From Achatina immaculata (taxonomy: Eukaryota; Mollusca; Gastropoda; Stylommatophora; Achatinidae), in assembly GCA_009760885.1 (NCBI GenBank), contig CM019701.1, positions 32,936,697 to 33,000,696 of the forward strand: a DNA stretch of 64,000 nucleotides. Direction: 5' to 3'. Shown one piece after another: positions 11,726-23,389 of the stretch. The notes beneath the pieces are model-generated. The model was not told the origin of the DNA. It did not search any database and saw nothing but the letters and a program-made list of their open reading frames with translations. Both the position numbers and the translations under genes were made by a program. How positions within the stretch are numbered: position 1 is the stretch's first letter; every line of letters begins with the position of its first letter.

Positions 11726-11764
11726 AGCGCTGAGAACTTGAATAACTTAATTTGTCACATCTCA

Positions 11765-11880
11765 TACAAGTTATCCTTGGCTGAATTGCTAAGATGCAAA
11801 TCGAAGTGTAGTGCCAGTTGGAAGGTCGTGTGTTCAGTTCCGGGATAGACAAAATTATTTTTTTTAACAAAAATAACTCA
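11765..11880 (+). mobile_element. Possible tRNA-derived SINE
   Basis: TTGGCTGAATTGCTAAGATG resembles the A-box region of the 6.4-kb SINE head, and GGTCGTGTGTTCAGTTCCGG, 45-50 bp on, resembles a B-box. A T-run follows at 11856. The body does not match the other SINEs, so this may be another subfamily or a decayed copy. Confidence 0.4.
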
Positions 11881-12119
11881 CAAGACCCATGGGAGTCGTG
11901 ACCCAGGGGGACCCACCCCCTTTAGAGTGTCAGGAGTTTAATAGGCTGAAACACTTGTCTGAGGGGAGCGGGGTTGAGGTGGGGGAACCTCTGATGATCT
12001 GAAGGAATTGTGTTGTTTCGCTCTCTACGGTAGAGAGTTTCCTGCATACGGTACTGGTCCTGTCTCAGCTAAAAATAGCACCTGAGCCAAAACTTTTGTG
12101 AAACGCGCTCTTACACGAC

Positions 12120-12445
12120 TTTCAGGAATACGCGATGTTGATGATGGGGTCTCAGAATGTGGTACTACTTCACCGTCATTTATGTTCCAATAGCTTCTGT
12201 CACACCTTTGAAAGCTGTCCGCGCTTAACACGCCTCTAACGTCGCAGTTACGTTTTGGTTCATTGATTGAAGAATCAACGTCGTATACTGCGGCAAATAA
12301 ATGACCTTGACGTTCTGAGGAGTAATTGGGTGACCAGGGGCATTGTTCAGAAGCAGCAAGGCTTTCTTAAGTAAATTATTATTTGCGCAAAACTTGAAAA
12401 CGTCTGGATAGAAATGTTGAGCGCATTCACTAAAAATAGTCTAAA
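12120..12445 (-). pseudogene. Tigger/jerky-like DDE transposase relic
   Basis: Read on the minus strand from 12445, the translation gives a block ending KALLLLNNAPGHP and then NVKVIYLPQYTTLILQSMNQ. This matches the conserved DDE_1 core of pogo/Tigger-type transposases, where LLLxDNAPxHP carries the second catalytic Asp and VxxLPPNTTSxxQPMDQG follows. Here that Asp is Asn (LLNNAPGHP) and MDQG is MNQN. Stops and frameshifts follow downstream, so the copy is dead. Sequence to about 12690 may be more of the same element but could not be aligned by eye. Confidence 0.7.
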
Positions 12446-12689
12446 TGAGTAAAACACACATATTTTTATAACGAAAAAAAAAACAAACTGTAAGACGAGT
12501 TGTTTCCACCCTTTTCTCTACCCTTGGTGCTTCTGAAAGTACACCATCGACGGCTTTAGTTTAAACGATCAAACGATTCTTTGTAGCCTTGAAACCAAGT
12601 GCACTTATTTCTTCACAGATAATGTAAAACGTGTAATTTGAAACGGCATAAATAGAAGCGTTGTATTTTGAGGCTTCCTTATGTGACTT

Positions 12690-13548
12690 ATTATATATCT
12701 TATATCCTTCCCGTGCCATTAAACGTCACATAGGGCTGGCAAGGTAGTTCACCAAGTTTCCATGTTTTCTGTGAGCTCTTCAACTTCATCAAGGGATTTT
12801 ATGCCTACAAAACTGGCCCCTCTTAACAATTTCTTCTTTAATATTTCACGTAGCTGACTTCTTTTTCTTCGGCCTGTTGTGTTCCACTTGATATCTTGTT
12901 TGGGATTCTCTGGCTGTTTCTTCTCATCACATGACCGATATACATCTATCTCCTTCTTCTGATCACCTATGAGGCAGGTTGTTGTTCGCTCATCCGTCTT
13001 ATCTCTGCGTTGTTCTTGAATTTGTTCACTTTGTACCGAGTAGTTTCCTGAGACATTTGCTTCAAAAAAGTCTAATTTATTGTTATTTCTTTAGTTATTT
13101 TCCAGCTTGTGCATGCATAAACGAGGGCGGACATTACATTTGAATTGAATAATCTTAGCTTGGTTTTTGTGCATATAATTTTTGAATGCGATATGTTCTC
13201 AAGATTTTTGAAGGTCGATGCTGCTTTTGCAATTGTAATTCTAACTTCCTTCTGGTACCACCATCCTGGTCCATTTAACTGCCAAGGTATACAAACTGGT
13301 TGACTTCTTCAACAGCTATCCCTTCTATGTATATTTTTCCTTTTTGATTAAGGGGAAGTTTCATTATTTTTGTTTTTAACCTTGTTAATTTCGAGTCCTA
13401 TTTTACTAGCCACTGAAGATAGGATATCTGGTTTTTTCATGCATCGATTTCACATTGTTACTGATAAGAGTTATGTCATCAGCAAAATCAACATCTTCTA
13501 GTTGGGTCCCATGTACCCAATCAATACCTGTGTTACCTGTGCAGCATT
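12690..13548 (-). mobile_element. LINE family A partial copy, minus strand
   Basis: The complement of the family A 3' tail (CATCCTTCCCGTGCCATT type) begins at about 12700. Reading leftward from 13548, the translation gives the GTQLEDVDFADDITLI region (YADD equivalent), then YLG..., and finally the RKRR...GHVMRRN and PRETLK-like C-terminus with several frame breaks. It meets LINE E directly at about 13550. Confidence 0.8.
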
Positions 13549-13549
13549 T

Positions 13550-14040
13550 TGTTCATTATGCTTATATTCAGTATGCTTGCATTTTTTCCATGCTTGTATT
13601 GTCCTATATTGTTCGGAGACATGGGTTATGACCAAGACAGCACAACAGAAGATACAAACATTCATAAACTACTGCTTGAGGAGGATTTTAAACATTAAAT
13701 GGCAGGACAAGATCAGGAACGAGGAGGTCTGGGACAGGGCAGGACAAGAACCTATGAACCTGCAAATCATGTCCAGGAAATGGAGGTGGATTGGCCACAC
13801 TCTGAGAAAACCTGACACCATCATAGCAAGATTGACATGGAATCTTCAAGGAAACAGAAAACGAGGAAGACCTAGACTTACTTGGAGAAGAGAAATTATA
13901 ACAGTGCTCAGAGACAGGGGATACACATTGAAGGAAGTCGAGAACAATTCCAAGAGCGGGGATGACTGGAGAGCCTTTATCCGTGGCCTATGCACTCAAG
14001 GGATTGAATGATGATGATGATGATGATGATGATGATGTAT
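13550..14040 (+). mobile_element. LINE family E (RTE-like) 3' fragment
   Basis: The frame 13502-14011 encodes YCSETWVMTKTAQQKIQTF, LRRILNIKWQDKIRNEE, KWRWIGHTLRKP, GNRKRGRPRLTWRRE and a C-terminus ending LCTQGIE. It ends in an (ATG)n run (14010-14037) as 3' tail. The E part of the frame is uninterrupted. The same 3' end recurs, inverted, at the right edge of the window. Confidence 0.85.
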
Positions 14041-14289
14041 GACTGGAGAAGATAAAGCAGGTTTGAATCTCAGGCATTCTCTTTTTATGTTTACTTTCTT
14101 CCTTATCCACGTGGTATATGCTTGTCTTGTCTTGTGCTATCTCCCTGTAACTGCGAGCTGGTGTTCTTTGCAGCTGATGCTGTGAAAGTGTTGAGGTACA
14201 GCATCGTATCGGCGTGGGAACAGATTACGGATTAGTCCTGGGGTACAACTAAAAAGCAGGGGGTGTGCAGTTCTTCTTTCCAGACTCCA
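14041..14289. other. Unassigned stretch
   Basis: I see no coding or transposon signal between the LINE E tail and the unclassified repeat beginning near 14290. Confidence 0.3.
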
Positions 14290-14460
14290 CTACCGTTGAT
14301 ACTTTGGCGATCCTTGGCTAGGCCTGTTACTGAGGGTACCCACGGAGAGGTGGGAACAGGGTCTTGGTCAGCTATGGTTCGCTAAACCTGACGCTAGCAT
14401 ATCAGCTATGGTTCTCTGATTGCCTAAACGGACAGGGTCTTTGCCATCATCCTCGTGCTG
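14290..14460 (+). repeat. Unclassified dispersed repeat (copy 1)
   Basis: This segment is clearly related to 52985-53170: both contain ACAGGGTCTTGGTCAG, then TATGGTTC or CATGGTTC, an ACCTGA/CCCTGA block, TATCAG, and TCTGATTG or CTGATTG in the same order. Upstream, GCTAGGCCTGTTACTG matches GCTAGATCTGTTACTG. No promoter boxes, termini or coding frame identify its class. Confidence 0.6.
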
Positions 14461-14739
14461 TATGTGTGCTCCTACTATCACCTTACATTTCCAACTTATC
14501 TTCCATTTGTTTCTCCTTTCTCACGCTTACAGTAATAGTTTTAAACCAGATCCTGTTTTTTTTTTCTTCCGCCCTTTGTTATTTTTATCAATGATTTTTC
14601 ACTTCATCTAAATTACTCTTCTTGTGACCGTTTTGCCAAATGTACAATCGGCAAACGTGACCACTGATGGTGTTAATATAGAGGTATACATTTCAAAGTG
14701 AAATGAGGAATTAAACAGAGCAGCAACAATAGCATGCAG

Positions 14740-16370
14740 ACAGTTATAAAACAAAGTCAGTCGGCCTTCTTGAATGCTATACGGTCTTGCACAAGTTGAC
14801 CGGCGTCTTGCAGTGACACATTTAGACTTTCCGTGATGTCCCGAGTCCACCTGCGACGAGGTTGTTCCTGTTCTCTTTTGCCAGGCGCTATGCTTTCTCT
14901 ATCAACCTCGTCAAGCTATTGTGTCTCTTGATGTGACCGTAGTACCTCAGCTTTCTAATTTTTTTTTATGATGTTAACAGTCTTGTGTGACACCTTATCC
15001 CATTAATATCTCCTTATTTGATTTTCGTTTTATCCATGATATTTTAAGCGCCCTTCTGTAACATTTCATTTCAAATACCGTTATTCTCTTTTCTGGCGAT
15101 TTGTTAAGTGTCCGTGTTTCATATCCATAAGTTGAATATGTAATCTCTCAGTAAACATAAGTTTGTTTTCTTGTTGGTACCTCGTCAGATACTCTTCATT
15201 TGTGCTAGTTTCTGTGATGCAGCTGCAAGTCTTCTTTTGATTTTCACTGCGCAGTCGCCATTTGTGGTGATGATTGAACCTAGATCTTCGAATTTATTTA
15301 CGTTTTCAAACTCTTGATGGTCCGGTTTAATTCTTGATTTGCTTCTCATTTTGTCAATTATCATTACTTTGGTTTTGTTGGTGTTTAAAAAGAGATTCTG
15401 AGCTTTGCTGTGTCTTTTGGTTGAAAGAATCAACTGTTGCCGTCCTTCTTATCTAAATCAGGTGCAGAAATTCAAATACCTTGGAGCAGTAATAACTTCA
15501 GATGGGAAATGCAGAACAGAAATTAGGAACAGAATAGGCCAAGCAAAGACTGCATTTCAGAGAATGAGAAACATATTAACCAACACATCCTTATCAATGA
15601 ATGTTAGAAAACGAGTCCTAAAATGCTATATTGAACCTATCTTGTTATATGGAAGTGAATCATGGACAATAGGCAGGTCTGCACAAAAATTATTGGAAGC
15701 AGCAGAAATGTGGTTTATTAGAATGTTGCGAATCCCCTGGACAGCAAAAATAACTAATGAAGAATGTATGAGAAGAGCTGGAGAGACAAAAAATCTTGTC
15801 AAAAAGATAAGAGAGAGACAATGCACTTTCATAGGACATGCAATGAGAAGAGGGGGCATTGAAAATATTATAACAACAGGAAAAATAGAAGGAAGAAGAT
15901 CAAGAGGAAGACCAAGAGAAATGATACTGGACAGTCTGAAGGGATGGTGTGAGAGGAGATCACCAACTGAGCTGATGGGCTGCATGAAGGATCGGATACT
16001 CTGGAGAAGCATAATAGCCAACGCCAGTCGGCACGGCACATGATGATGATGATGACGTCCATCTGAGCTGTTTGAAAGAAGGACAGTATCATCGGCGTAT
16101 CTAATTTATGGAATCCGGTGGCCCCCGATGTTGAAAGAGTCAGATTTATCTGTCTCCTGTTCCTCTCTTACACTCTTCATGATGTTTTCGGCGTAGATGG
16201 TATGGAGAAAGGATATATCACTGTCTTACTCCCTTTTGTGCTCAAACCAATCCTATGTTTCGCCATCTACCTTCACTAATGTTTGCTGATCATGGTACAG
16301 TTTGGGATGTTGTGTACAGATGACTGGGAAAATCCATGTTGTTCATAATAGACCATAACTGTTGATGTTG
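14740..16370 (-). mobile_element. LINE family F (RTE-like), interrupted by LINE D
   Basis: The minus strand from 16370 reads through a degraded YADD region near 16095. After the inserted LINE D it continues with FLNTNKTKVMIIDK and FEDLGSIITTNGDC (frame 15185-15433). Further left it encodes LRYYGHIKRHN and RRRWTRDITE. These blocks are ordered as in an RTE-type RT and C-terminus. The copy has several frameshifts. LINE D splits it, with CGTCC on both sides (15441-15445 and 16056-16060). Confidence 0.75.
15446..16055 (+). mobile_element. LINE family D (RTE-like) 3' fragment inserted in LINE F
   Basis: The 212-codon frame 15405-16043 is undamaged across the element: KFKYLGAVITSDGKC, YGSESWTIGRSAQK, FIRMLRIPWTAKITNEE, RQCTFIGHAMRRGG, RSRGRPREMILDSL and ASRHGT at the C-terminus. 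The tail is a (TGA)n run. The element is 5'-truncated and lies opposite to its host LINE F. Confidence 0.9.
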
Positions 16371-17250
16371 TTGGAGAAGAAAGACTCGATCATGAAATAA
16401 AAGTGAGGGGACTCCATGATCTGGCACAGTGAAATGATATTTTATTTCGTTTCGTTATATTTGAGTGGCAAGATTTATAATGGACAGTTTTACTTCTGCG
16501 AGTAAATAAAATCACGTGACCACACATCTTATCTAGAACCTGGTTGAATCAATGAACGGGTGTTTATCAGTCGATCGAAACATCTTCATGGCTTGCAGTG
16601 TTCCAGTGTTAGAAATGGAAAAAAATGTGTACATTACTTCAGCGTATTTCATTTATAATGAACCATTTTCTCATCGAGATTGTTGAATCCACATTTAAGC
16701 CTACTTCGATTCGACTGATTCGATCGTCACCTGTTGCATAGACTGCTAGAGCCATTCATCACTAGTCTTACATCCTTCCCGTGCCGTGTAGCTCGTAAAG
16801 CAGTCATCATTTTATAAGGTAAACATTTTGAAATTTATGATACAAAGTTATCTTAAGTATTAAAAGAAGGCAGCATGCATTAGTTACTCTGGTGCAGGAG
16901 GATGAAAGGCCATAATAATAATAATAATATATCTACATAGGATGAGACAGAGGTGTGAGGAGGGAAGGAACGGGCGGGTGGCTGGCTAGTAGAATTCAAA
17001 GTTGCCTGAACTGGCATACTCTTCGGTATTTACTGAAACAGAGAGCAGAGCATGCATGTGTGTGCACTGAGTGCCTGGATTCAAAATCTGATATTTATTC
17101 TTTATAGTCATACAAATGTGGCTATATTCTTGCAACTGAAGAAGATTTATGTCGTATGTAAATATCACAGTACTTGAGACTACCTATCACAAAATGCTAC
17201 ATATACTCAGTATTCCTTTAGAAGTCTGGATCTTGAATATGACAACAAAA
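16371..17250. other. Unassigned stretch
   Basis: No gene or transposon end is recognised. A short (TAA)n run lies at about 16914-16928, and TCTTACATCCTTCCCGTGCCGT at 16767 is a stray piece of a LINE A 3' tail in minus orientation. Confidence 0.4.
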
Positions 17251-17254
17251 AAGA

Positions 17255-17690
17255 AAATCAAGGCCCTTGATACGTGGAAAACAACTAAAGAAATAGACAA
17301 CAAATTAGAATTCTTAAAAAACAAATGTCTAAGGAAGATATACTTGGTATAAAATGGAACAAATTCAAGAACAACACAGAGATAAGGCAGATGAGCAAAC
17401 AACAGTCTGTCTCATGGGTGATCAGAAAAAGGAGATGGGCTTATATCGGTCACGTGATGAGAAGAAACAGTCAGTGAATCCCAAAACAAGCTATCAAGTG
17501 GAACATAACAGGCCTAAGAAAAGAAGAGATCTACTACTCTAAAGAGGACATTGTTAAAAGAGGCCAAACTAGTAGGCATAAAACCCCTTGATGAGGTTAA
17601 AAAGTGCACTGAAAACAGGAAAACTTGGCAAACTACCATGCAAGACTTATTTGATGTTTAACGGCACTAGAAGGACATAAGATGTGTGGA
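17255..17690 (+). mobile_element. LINE family A 3' fragment
   Basis: This contains WKTTKEIDNKLEFLKNKCLRKI, then in a second frame QEQHRDKADEQTT (the same DNA that elsewhere reads NNTEIRQMSKQQ). The GTCACGTGATGAGAAGAAAC block and the GGCACTAGAAGGACATAAGATG tail follow. Frameshifts show it is a dead 5'-truncated copy. Confidence 0.85.
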
Positions 17691-17699
17691 TATATAGAA

Positions 17700-18025
17700 G
17701 AATAAGGCATATCCCATGGACAGAAAAGAAAACAAATGAAGTGCTAAACCAGCTAGAAGAGAAAAGAGAAATATCAAAAATCATAAAAACTGTGGACATA
17801 TCAAGTACATATTATAGTGTATAATACTATACTGAAGACCCTTCTTGAGGGCAAGATCAGAGGGAAGAGAACAAGAGGATGACAGTGACATAGATGGGTG
17901 GACAACATCAAGAGAGTGACAAGAACCAGCTTGACCAAGTGCACTACAAAGACAAGAAACAGAGCAGAGTGAAGATTTATTGCAGCCAACCTTCCATGGA
18001 AAGGCAGCACGTGATGATGATGCTG
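17700..18025 (+). mobile_element. LINE family H (RTE-like) 3' fragment
   Basis: In broken frames the translation gives RIPWTEKKTNEVLNQLEEKRE, then a GKIRGKRTRG-like basic stretch (17850-17880), a MGGQHQES segment and a QPSMERQHVMMM end leading into a TGATGATG tail. The order matches the end of RTE-type ORFs. A very short minus-strand piece at about 23285-23330 (CATCCTTCCCCAGGGAAGGTT) may be the same family. Confidence 0.6.
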
Positions 18026-18336
18026 AAGCTACACAAAGTGCTGTTGGTGTTGCAAGATCCAGTGTCTAGTGCAGTGGTTCTCTAACTTTTTCAGGTTGCT
18101 GTCCCCTTTGCCTCCAGAGTCACACTCTTGCACCCCACACTTCCAAAAATGTTGTTGTCACTCAAGTTGTTTCATTGCCCCTTGCTGCATCCATGTCTCT
18201 CATCATCCCCATGGATCTTCCCAGTGTCCCTAGAGAAGTGGTAGTGCCCATTTTTGGGAACCACTTGAATCTCTTGTCTTCCAGTTTTACCTTCATTACC
18301 TCCCCATGTGACACAAGGTGGCATGACCACTGGCCG

Positions 18337-18505
18337 GTTCTTACATCTTACATTCTTCCCGTGCCATTAAAAATCATATAAGGCTCGAGTGTAGTTCACC
18401 AAGTTTTCCTGTTTTCAGCGAGTTTTCAACCTCATCAAGGGATTTTATGCCTGCTAATTTGGCATCTTTTAACAATGTCCTCTTTAGAGTTTCACATGGT
18501 TGACT
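18337..18505 (-). mobile_element. LINE family A 3'-end scrap, minus strand
   Basis: TTACATTCTTCCCGTGCCATTAAA begins the complement of the family A tail. The rest encodes, on the minus strand, CETLKRTLLKDAKLAGIKSLDEVE. It ends abruptly near 18505, so only about 170 bp of 3' sequence is present. Confidence 0.8.
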
Positions 18506-18801
18506 GGCCAGTTCTACTATATAATAAATTATACAAAGAGCTTGTATTCTTCCTGAAATATTAAGCAAGTTGATGTTGACAGCATTCACAAATGCTCACC
18601 TTTGTAGAGATATCATGAAGAACTAAAACCATTACATCAACATAAGCAAGGGAAGACTGATAGCATTGAAGATGTTGGTAAACAGCCATCTTATCTGAAA
18701 TGGCCTTCATATTTTAAACCCTGTCCAAAAGCTATGAGAACAAAATTACAAATTTTGAAATATTTTGAATTTCAAAATTTCAGATTGTGAATACTCAGTC
18801 T

Positions 18802-21183
18802 GATGTGTCTAACAGAGGGCATGGTCATTGGAGGAACAATATTTCCACACAAAAAATACATAAAAAGGATAACTCCAGATGATAGAACCAGAAACCAGAT
18901 AGATCATTTTTGTATTAGAAAACAATTCAGAGCATCTCTGATAGATGTAAGAGCATATAGGGGTGCAGATGTCAACAGTGATCACAACCTGTGTATAGGG
19001 AAGATAAGACTTAAACTGAAAAGCCAGCACAAGAAATCAATATTCAGAAAGATAAACAGTCATAGCCTACAAGAAGAAAATACCAGTAGTGATTTCAGTC
19101 TGGAACTTACCAAACATTTCAATGCACTCAAAGAGGTAGACGAGACAGATATAGATGTATTATGGAATTCATACAGTACAGCCATAATCACACCAGCAAA
19201 AGCAAGTGCTGGACTGCAGTCAACAAGTAGAAAAGCATGGATATCAGATAACACGTGGAAATACATACATGAAAGAAAAGAGCCAAATTAGCCATGTTGA
19301 ACGTAAAGACAGATCTTGGAAAAGTTTTGGCAAAAGCAACATACAAAGAACTAGACAATAAAGTAAAAAGTTCAGCCAGTAGAGATAATAGAGAGTATAT
19401 GGACACTATGGCAAAAAGAAGCAGAAAATGCAGCAAAAACAGGAGACAGGACAACTCTATATAACATACAGAAGAAACTAACAGGAGCTATTACCGCCAG
19501 AGAAAGACCTGTCTTTAGCAAAACAGGCAACCTATTGACATCAAGTAAAGACCAAAAGCAAAGATGGGCTGAACACTTCCTTAATCAACCACAGCCAGAT
19601 GAATTAATAAATCTTTAAACTGATTTACCAGTCCCACAACTAAATGTCAACTTAGATGAAGTTACACTAAATGAAATTTAAACAGCAGTGAATCTAATGG
19701 CTAACAACAAAACTGCAGTTGAAAATGAAATAACAGTTGAGATGTTAAAAGCTATTAACAGTGACAACATGAGCTAACTAAGAGAATGTTTAATAAAATT
19801 TGAGAAGAAGAAAAAGTCCCTTCCCCATGTAAAAAGGTCATTATTGTTAAAATACAAAAAAAAAGGCAACCTCAGTGACTGCAATAACTGGAGGAGTGTA
19901 ACTTTACCATTAGTTGTGTCAAAGGTGTTTTGTAAAGTTATTCTGAATAGAATTAAGGATGTAGTGGATACTGCAATGAAAGAAGAGCAGGCAGGATTTC
20001 GAAAAGGAAGAAGCTTTCTCGACCAGATCTTCACTCCAAGAATAATACTTGAAGAACATATTGAAAAACAGAAACCATTAATCCTGAACTTCATAGACTT
20101 TATAAAAAACCATTTGATAGCATACACAGAGATTCATTGTGGAGAATTTTAAGACTTTATGGAATACCATCTAAAATTGTCAACATCATTAGAGATCTCT
20201 ACAACTGATAAGTTTGTGCAGTCAAGACAGAATAAAGTATGAGCAAATGGTTTCAGATTGAAACAGGCGTGAAACAAGGATGTATATTATCGCCATTCCT
20301 TTTTGGAATTGCCATAGGCTTTTTAATGAAAAGATGCCGTACAGGTAAAACTGGCATTGATTGTGTACATGGGACCCAAATAGAAGATCTTGATTTTGCT
20401 GATGACATAACTCTTATCAGTGACAGTGTGAAATTGATGCAGGAAAAACAGATTTCCTATCTTCCTTGGCTAGCAAAATAGGTCTTGAAATTAACAAAGA
20501 CAAAACAAAAATAATGAAACTTCTAATTAATCAAGAAGGAAAAATATATGTAGAAGGAACAGTTGTTGATGAAGTAAATCAATTTGCATACCTTGGCAGC
20601 TACATGGACTGGGATGGTGACACCAGGAAGGAAGTTAGAATTCGAAATGCAAAAGCAGCATTGTCCTTAAAAAATCTTGAGAACATATGGAATTCAAAAG
20701 TTATAAGCTCAAAAACCAAGTTAAGATTATTCAATTCAAATGCGATATCCACATGTGATATTTATGCATGCGAAAGCTAGAAATCAACCGAAGAAGTTAG
20801 ACTCTTTTGAAAACAAATGCCTGAGGAAAATACCTGGTATAAAGTGGAACGAATTATAGAACAATGCAGAGATAAGACAGATGGCCAAACAACAACCTGT
20901 CTCATGGGTGATCAGAAAAAGAAGATGGACATATGTAGGCCATGTGATGAGAAGAAACAATCAGAGAATACCAAAACAAGCTGTGAAGTGGAGCACTACA
21001 GGCCAAATAAAAAGAGATCAACCACATGAAACTCTAAAGAGGACATTGTTAAGAGAAGCCAGTTTAGTGGGCATAACATCCCTTGATGAAGTTGAAAAAC
21101 TCACAGAAAAAAAGGAAAACTTGGCAAACAACTATGCGAACCCTGTGTGGCGTTTAACGGCATGGGAAGGATGTAAGATATAA
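18802..21183 (+). mobile_element. LINE family A (RTE-like), second-longest copy
   Basis: Blocks in order: the end of the endonuclease (VIGGTIFPHK, TPDDRTRNQIDH, YRGADVNSDHNL; frame 18803-19291), a linker, RT fingers and palm (EEQAGFRKGRSFLDQI, ETGVKQGCILSPFLF, LDFADDITLI), YLGSYMDWDG, and the C-terminus (RKRRWTYVGHVMRRNN). The tail ends TAAGATATAAGAA. It is broken into at least six frames. GAATACTCAGTCT flanks it on both sides (18789-18801 and 21184-21196), a 13-bp TSD, so this is one 5'-truncated insertion of 2.38 kb. Confidence 0.9.
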
Positions 21184-21394
21184 GAATACTCAGTCTTCAC
21201 TGAACATTTAATCATATGTAGTGGACACAAATGAGAATGAAAAAAAGAGTTAAGATACAAGAACAGGAAAGGAGTAAAGGTAAACAGTATGTGGCAAGCT
21301 ACATTAAAAACTGTGAAAAGCTGGAAATTAAGCCTTGAATTAAGAAAACGAATCTTGAAAAGTTATTTTTAAACTAATTTCAGCATTACCCTAA
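21184..21394. other. Short unassigned gap
   Basis: It begins with the downstream TSD of the LINE A copy and holds nothing else I recognise. Confidence 0.4.
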
Positions 21395-21560
21395 TACTTG
21401 CTTCCTGTTCAGAAGGGCCCTGGTTTGATTTCACACTCAGGGGAATTTTTTTTTTTTGACTGATCAGCGCTAGGGTCTACCCAGCATAAAAAAAATGAGT
21501 ACCTGGGGTTTCCATAGAAAATCAAAGGCAGCAAGAACAGATGTTGGCATCTTTACCTGA
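21395..21560 (+). mobile_element. tRNA-derived SINE, partial
   Basis: CCTGGTTTGATTTCACACTC resembles the B-box region, followed by GGGGAATTTTTTTTTTTGAC, TGATCAGCGCTAGGGTCTACCC and AGC. This is the same block order as the minus-strand SINE at 55.6 kb (GACTGATCGGCACTGGGGTTCACCC). The A-box part is degraded. The following sequence to 21600 may be its body. Confidence 0.55.
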
Positions 21561-21954
21561 AATGCTGTGGTGACCTAGAAATGTGAAGGCACCAACACTT
21601 AACACACCTACAGCATGCAGATAGATAGATTTGAATTAAAGTTCTGATAGAGCACACACACAGACAAATTCATCACTAGAACTGTTGCAGCATTTGAAGG
21701 AGGATGGACAGAAAACATGCCAAATACAAGGACATTTGTGTGTCCTTATGCAGAGGAATGGAAATTACTTTTTGTTTCCACTTGTCATGAATTTTTTTTT
21801 TTTTTTTGTGTGTTTGGGTTCAAATTAAGAAGCTGAACAGTCTGGGAAAATTAGTCTTTCAGAAATTTTTGTCATTAGCTCAGACATCGATACCAGTGTC
21901 TCTCACAAAGGCAGCAGTTCATCTCAGGTTTTCAGCATCACATCACCGTAGAGC

Positions 21955-22165
21955 CTCTCCTATTTGGGGGCTGGGGTATGACCAGGGGGCTTAGCTTGAG
22001 TGGGCTGTGTATCTGGAAGCTCTGGAGGATGTGATGCAGTGTCTGTTGCTCTTTGTACAGGCACATAGGTCTATTGAGCTAGTTTTCAGCTTCTGGTATA
22101 GTTGGTGTCTCAGCCTGCAATGTCCTGTTCTCAGTCTGAGAATTATCACTTTTTCAGAAATAGAG
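21955..22165 (-). pseudogene. I-type LINE C-terminal scrap
   Basis: The minus strand from 22160 reads LRLRTGHCRLRHQLYQKL and DLCACTKS. After a one-base shift it reads KEQQTLHHILQSF. The order RLRTGHxRLRxH, CxC and QTxxHILQ is the conserved end of RNase H-bearing LINEs. The complete I-type element at 44.4 kb shows the same blocks (FRLRTGHSRLRSHMYTK, CTCAQVPQTVEHILQ). It is diverged from that family. Confidence 0.65.
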
Positions 22166-22240
22166 GATTTCTAAAAAAAATATGCATGACCAGAATTTAG
22201 TGGGGAACTATAATAGCATAGAATGGAGTTTAAATTTGAA

Positions 22241-22385
22241 GTTTATCATTGACTTCATGATTCATAGTTAGTAAATGTTACTCATATAAGTTTATCATTG
22301 ACTTCATGATTCATAGTTAGTAAATGTTACTCATATAAGTTTATCATTGACTTCATGATTCATAGTTAGTAAATGTTACTCATAT
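22241..22385. repeat. 49-bp tandem repeat, three copies
   Basis: The unit starting GTTTATCATTGACTTCATG repeats at 22241, 22290 and 22339 with essentially no differences, and stops at CATAT (22385). Such identity suggests recent or homogenised duplication. Confidence 0.9.
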
Positions 22386-23389
22386 CTGTGCAGTCCTAGC
22401 TTTGACAGTGTAGAAATACATGAGAAGAAGCATATAGAAATGGAGTAATAATAACAAGATGTGACATCATTAAGTGTGAATAGAAAAAAGTAATGCTTAA
22501 TCTGTATGTGCGTTAAAAAAGTAATGCTTAACCTATATGTGCATAAAAAGAAGTAATTCTTATCTGAGAAGTGTAGAAAAAGTTATCTTTTAACCAGTAA
22601 ATATGAGGAAAAAGTGTAGAAAGAAAGTGTAGAAGAGGTAATCCATAACTCATAAGTTTAGACAAAAGTAATCTTTGACCCACAGCCATAGGTAACAAAA
22701 TGTGATAATGAAAATGTGTATATTTTGCCCTTTGGTGATAAATGACCTGCAGCAGTACACATGACAAGAAGCCTAGATAAGATCTGAGGTTGAGGTTATC
22801 TTTACAATATCTCTTTGCTTTACTCAGTCAAATGAAGAAGTGATTAGCTTAACATTTATAAAATCTTTTATTACCCTGTGCAGAAACCTTGCCATAGAGT
22901 TATTGAAGCTTCTTGTATTGGACTAACATTGTCAGTGCAAGTATATCTTTCATTTTAAATTTTACTTAACAATGGCATTAATAAGTTCTTCGTTTCAGAG
23001 TCAGCATGTTTTATGATGAATATAGTTTCTTCTCTTACCAACCAAATAATGTAGTTTATCATAATCTTCAACAGCCTGCTGTTCTTTGTGTTATGTAATA
23101 AGTATGAGATCATATATTTTATTTGTCCTGTAATGTTTAACTGTCATTATTTTTCATCCATCATCCCAATTTTTTCAGCTTTTGTATTTGTAATATGTCA
23201 CAAAATGCCTTGGAATAGTAATTTTCATGGCCTCTTTAGATGTTGATAGATTGATAGCACAAGAAAGTTCATTAAAAGATCTATACTATCTCCTCATCAT
23301 CCTTCCCCAGGGAAGGTTGACTGCAGTCCACAAAACTGTTATTTGGTATCAACAGTGTGATAAATGTTTCTGCATGATTGAAGGGAGCA
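22386..23389. other. AT-rich stretch with degenerate AAAAAGTAATGCTTAA-like repeats
   Basis: Between about 22480 and 22700 a degenerate motif (AAAAGTAATGCTTAA, AAAAAGTTATCTTTTAA, ACAAAAGTAATCTTTGA) recurs at irregular spacing, perhaps remains of a tandem array. The rest is unassigned. A scrap resembling a LINE H tail lies near 23285-23330 on the minus strand. Confidence 0.4.

Noticed and set aside
18069..18335. CAGTGGTTCTCTAACTTTTT at 18070 resembles a hAT terminal repeat
   Set aside because: No convincing right-hand inverted repeat or 8-bp duplication was found.
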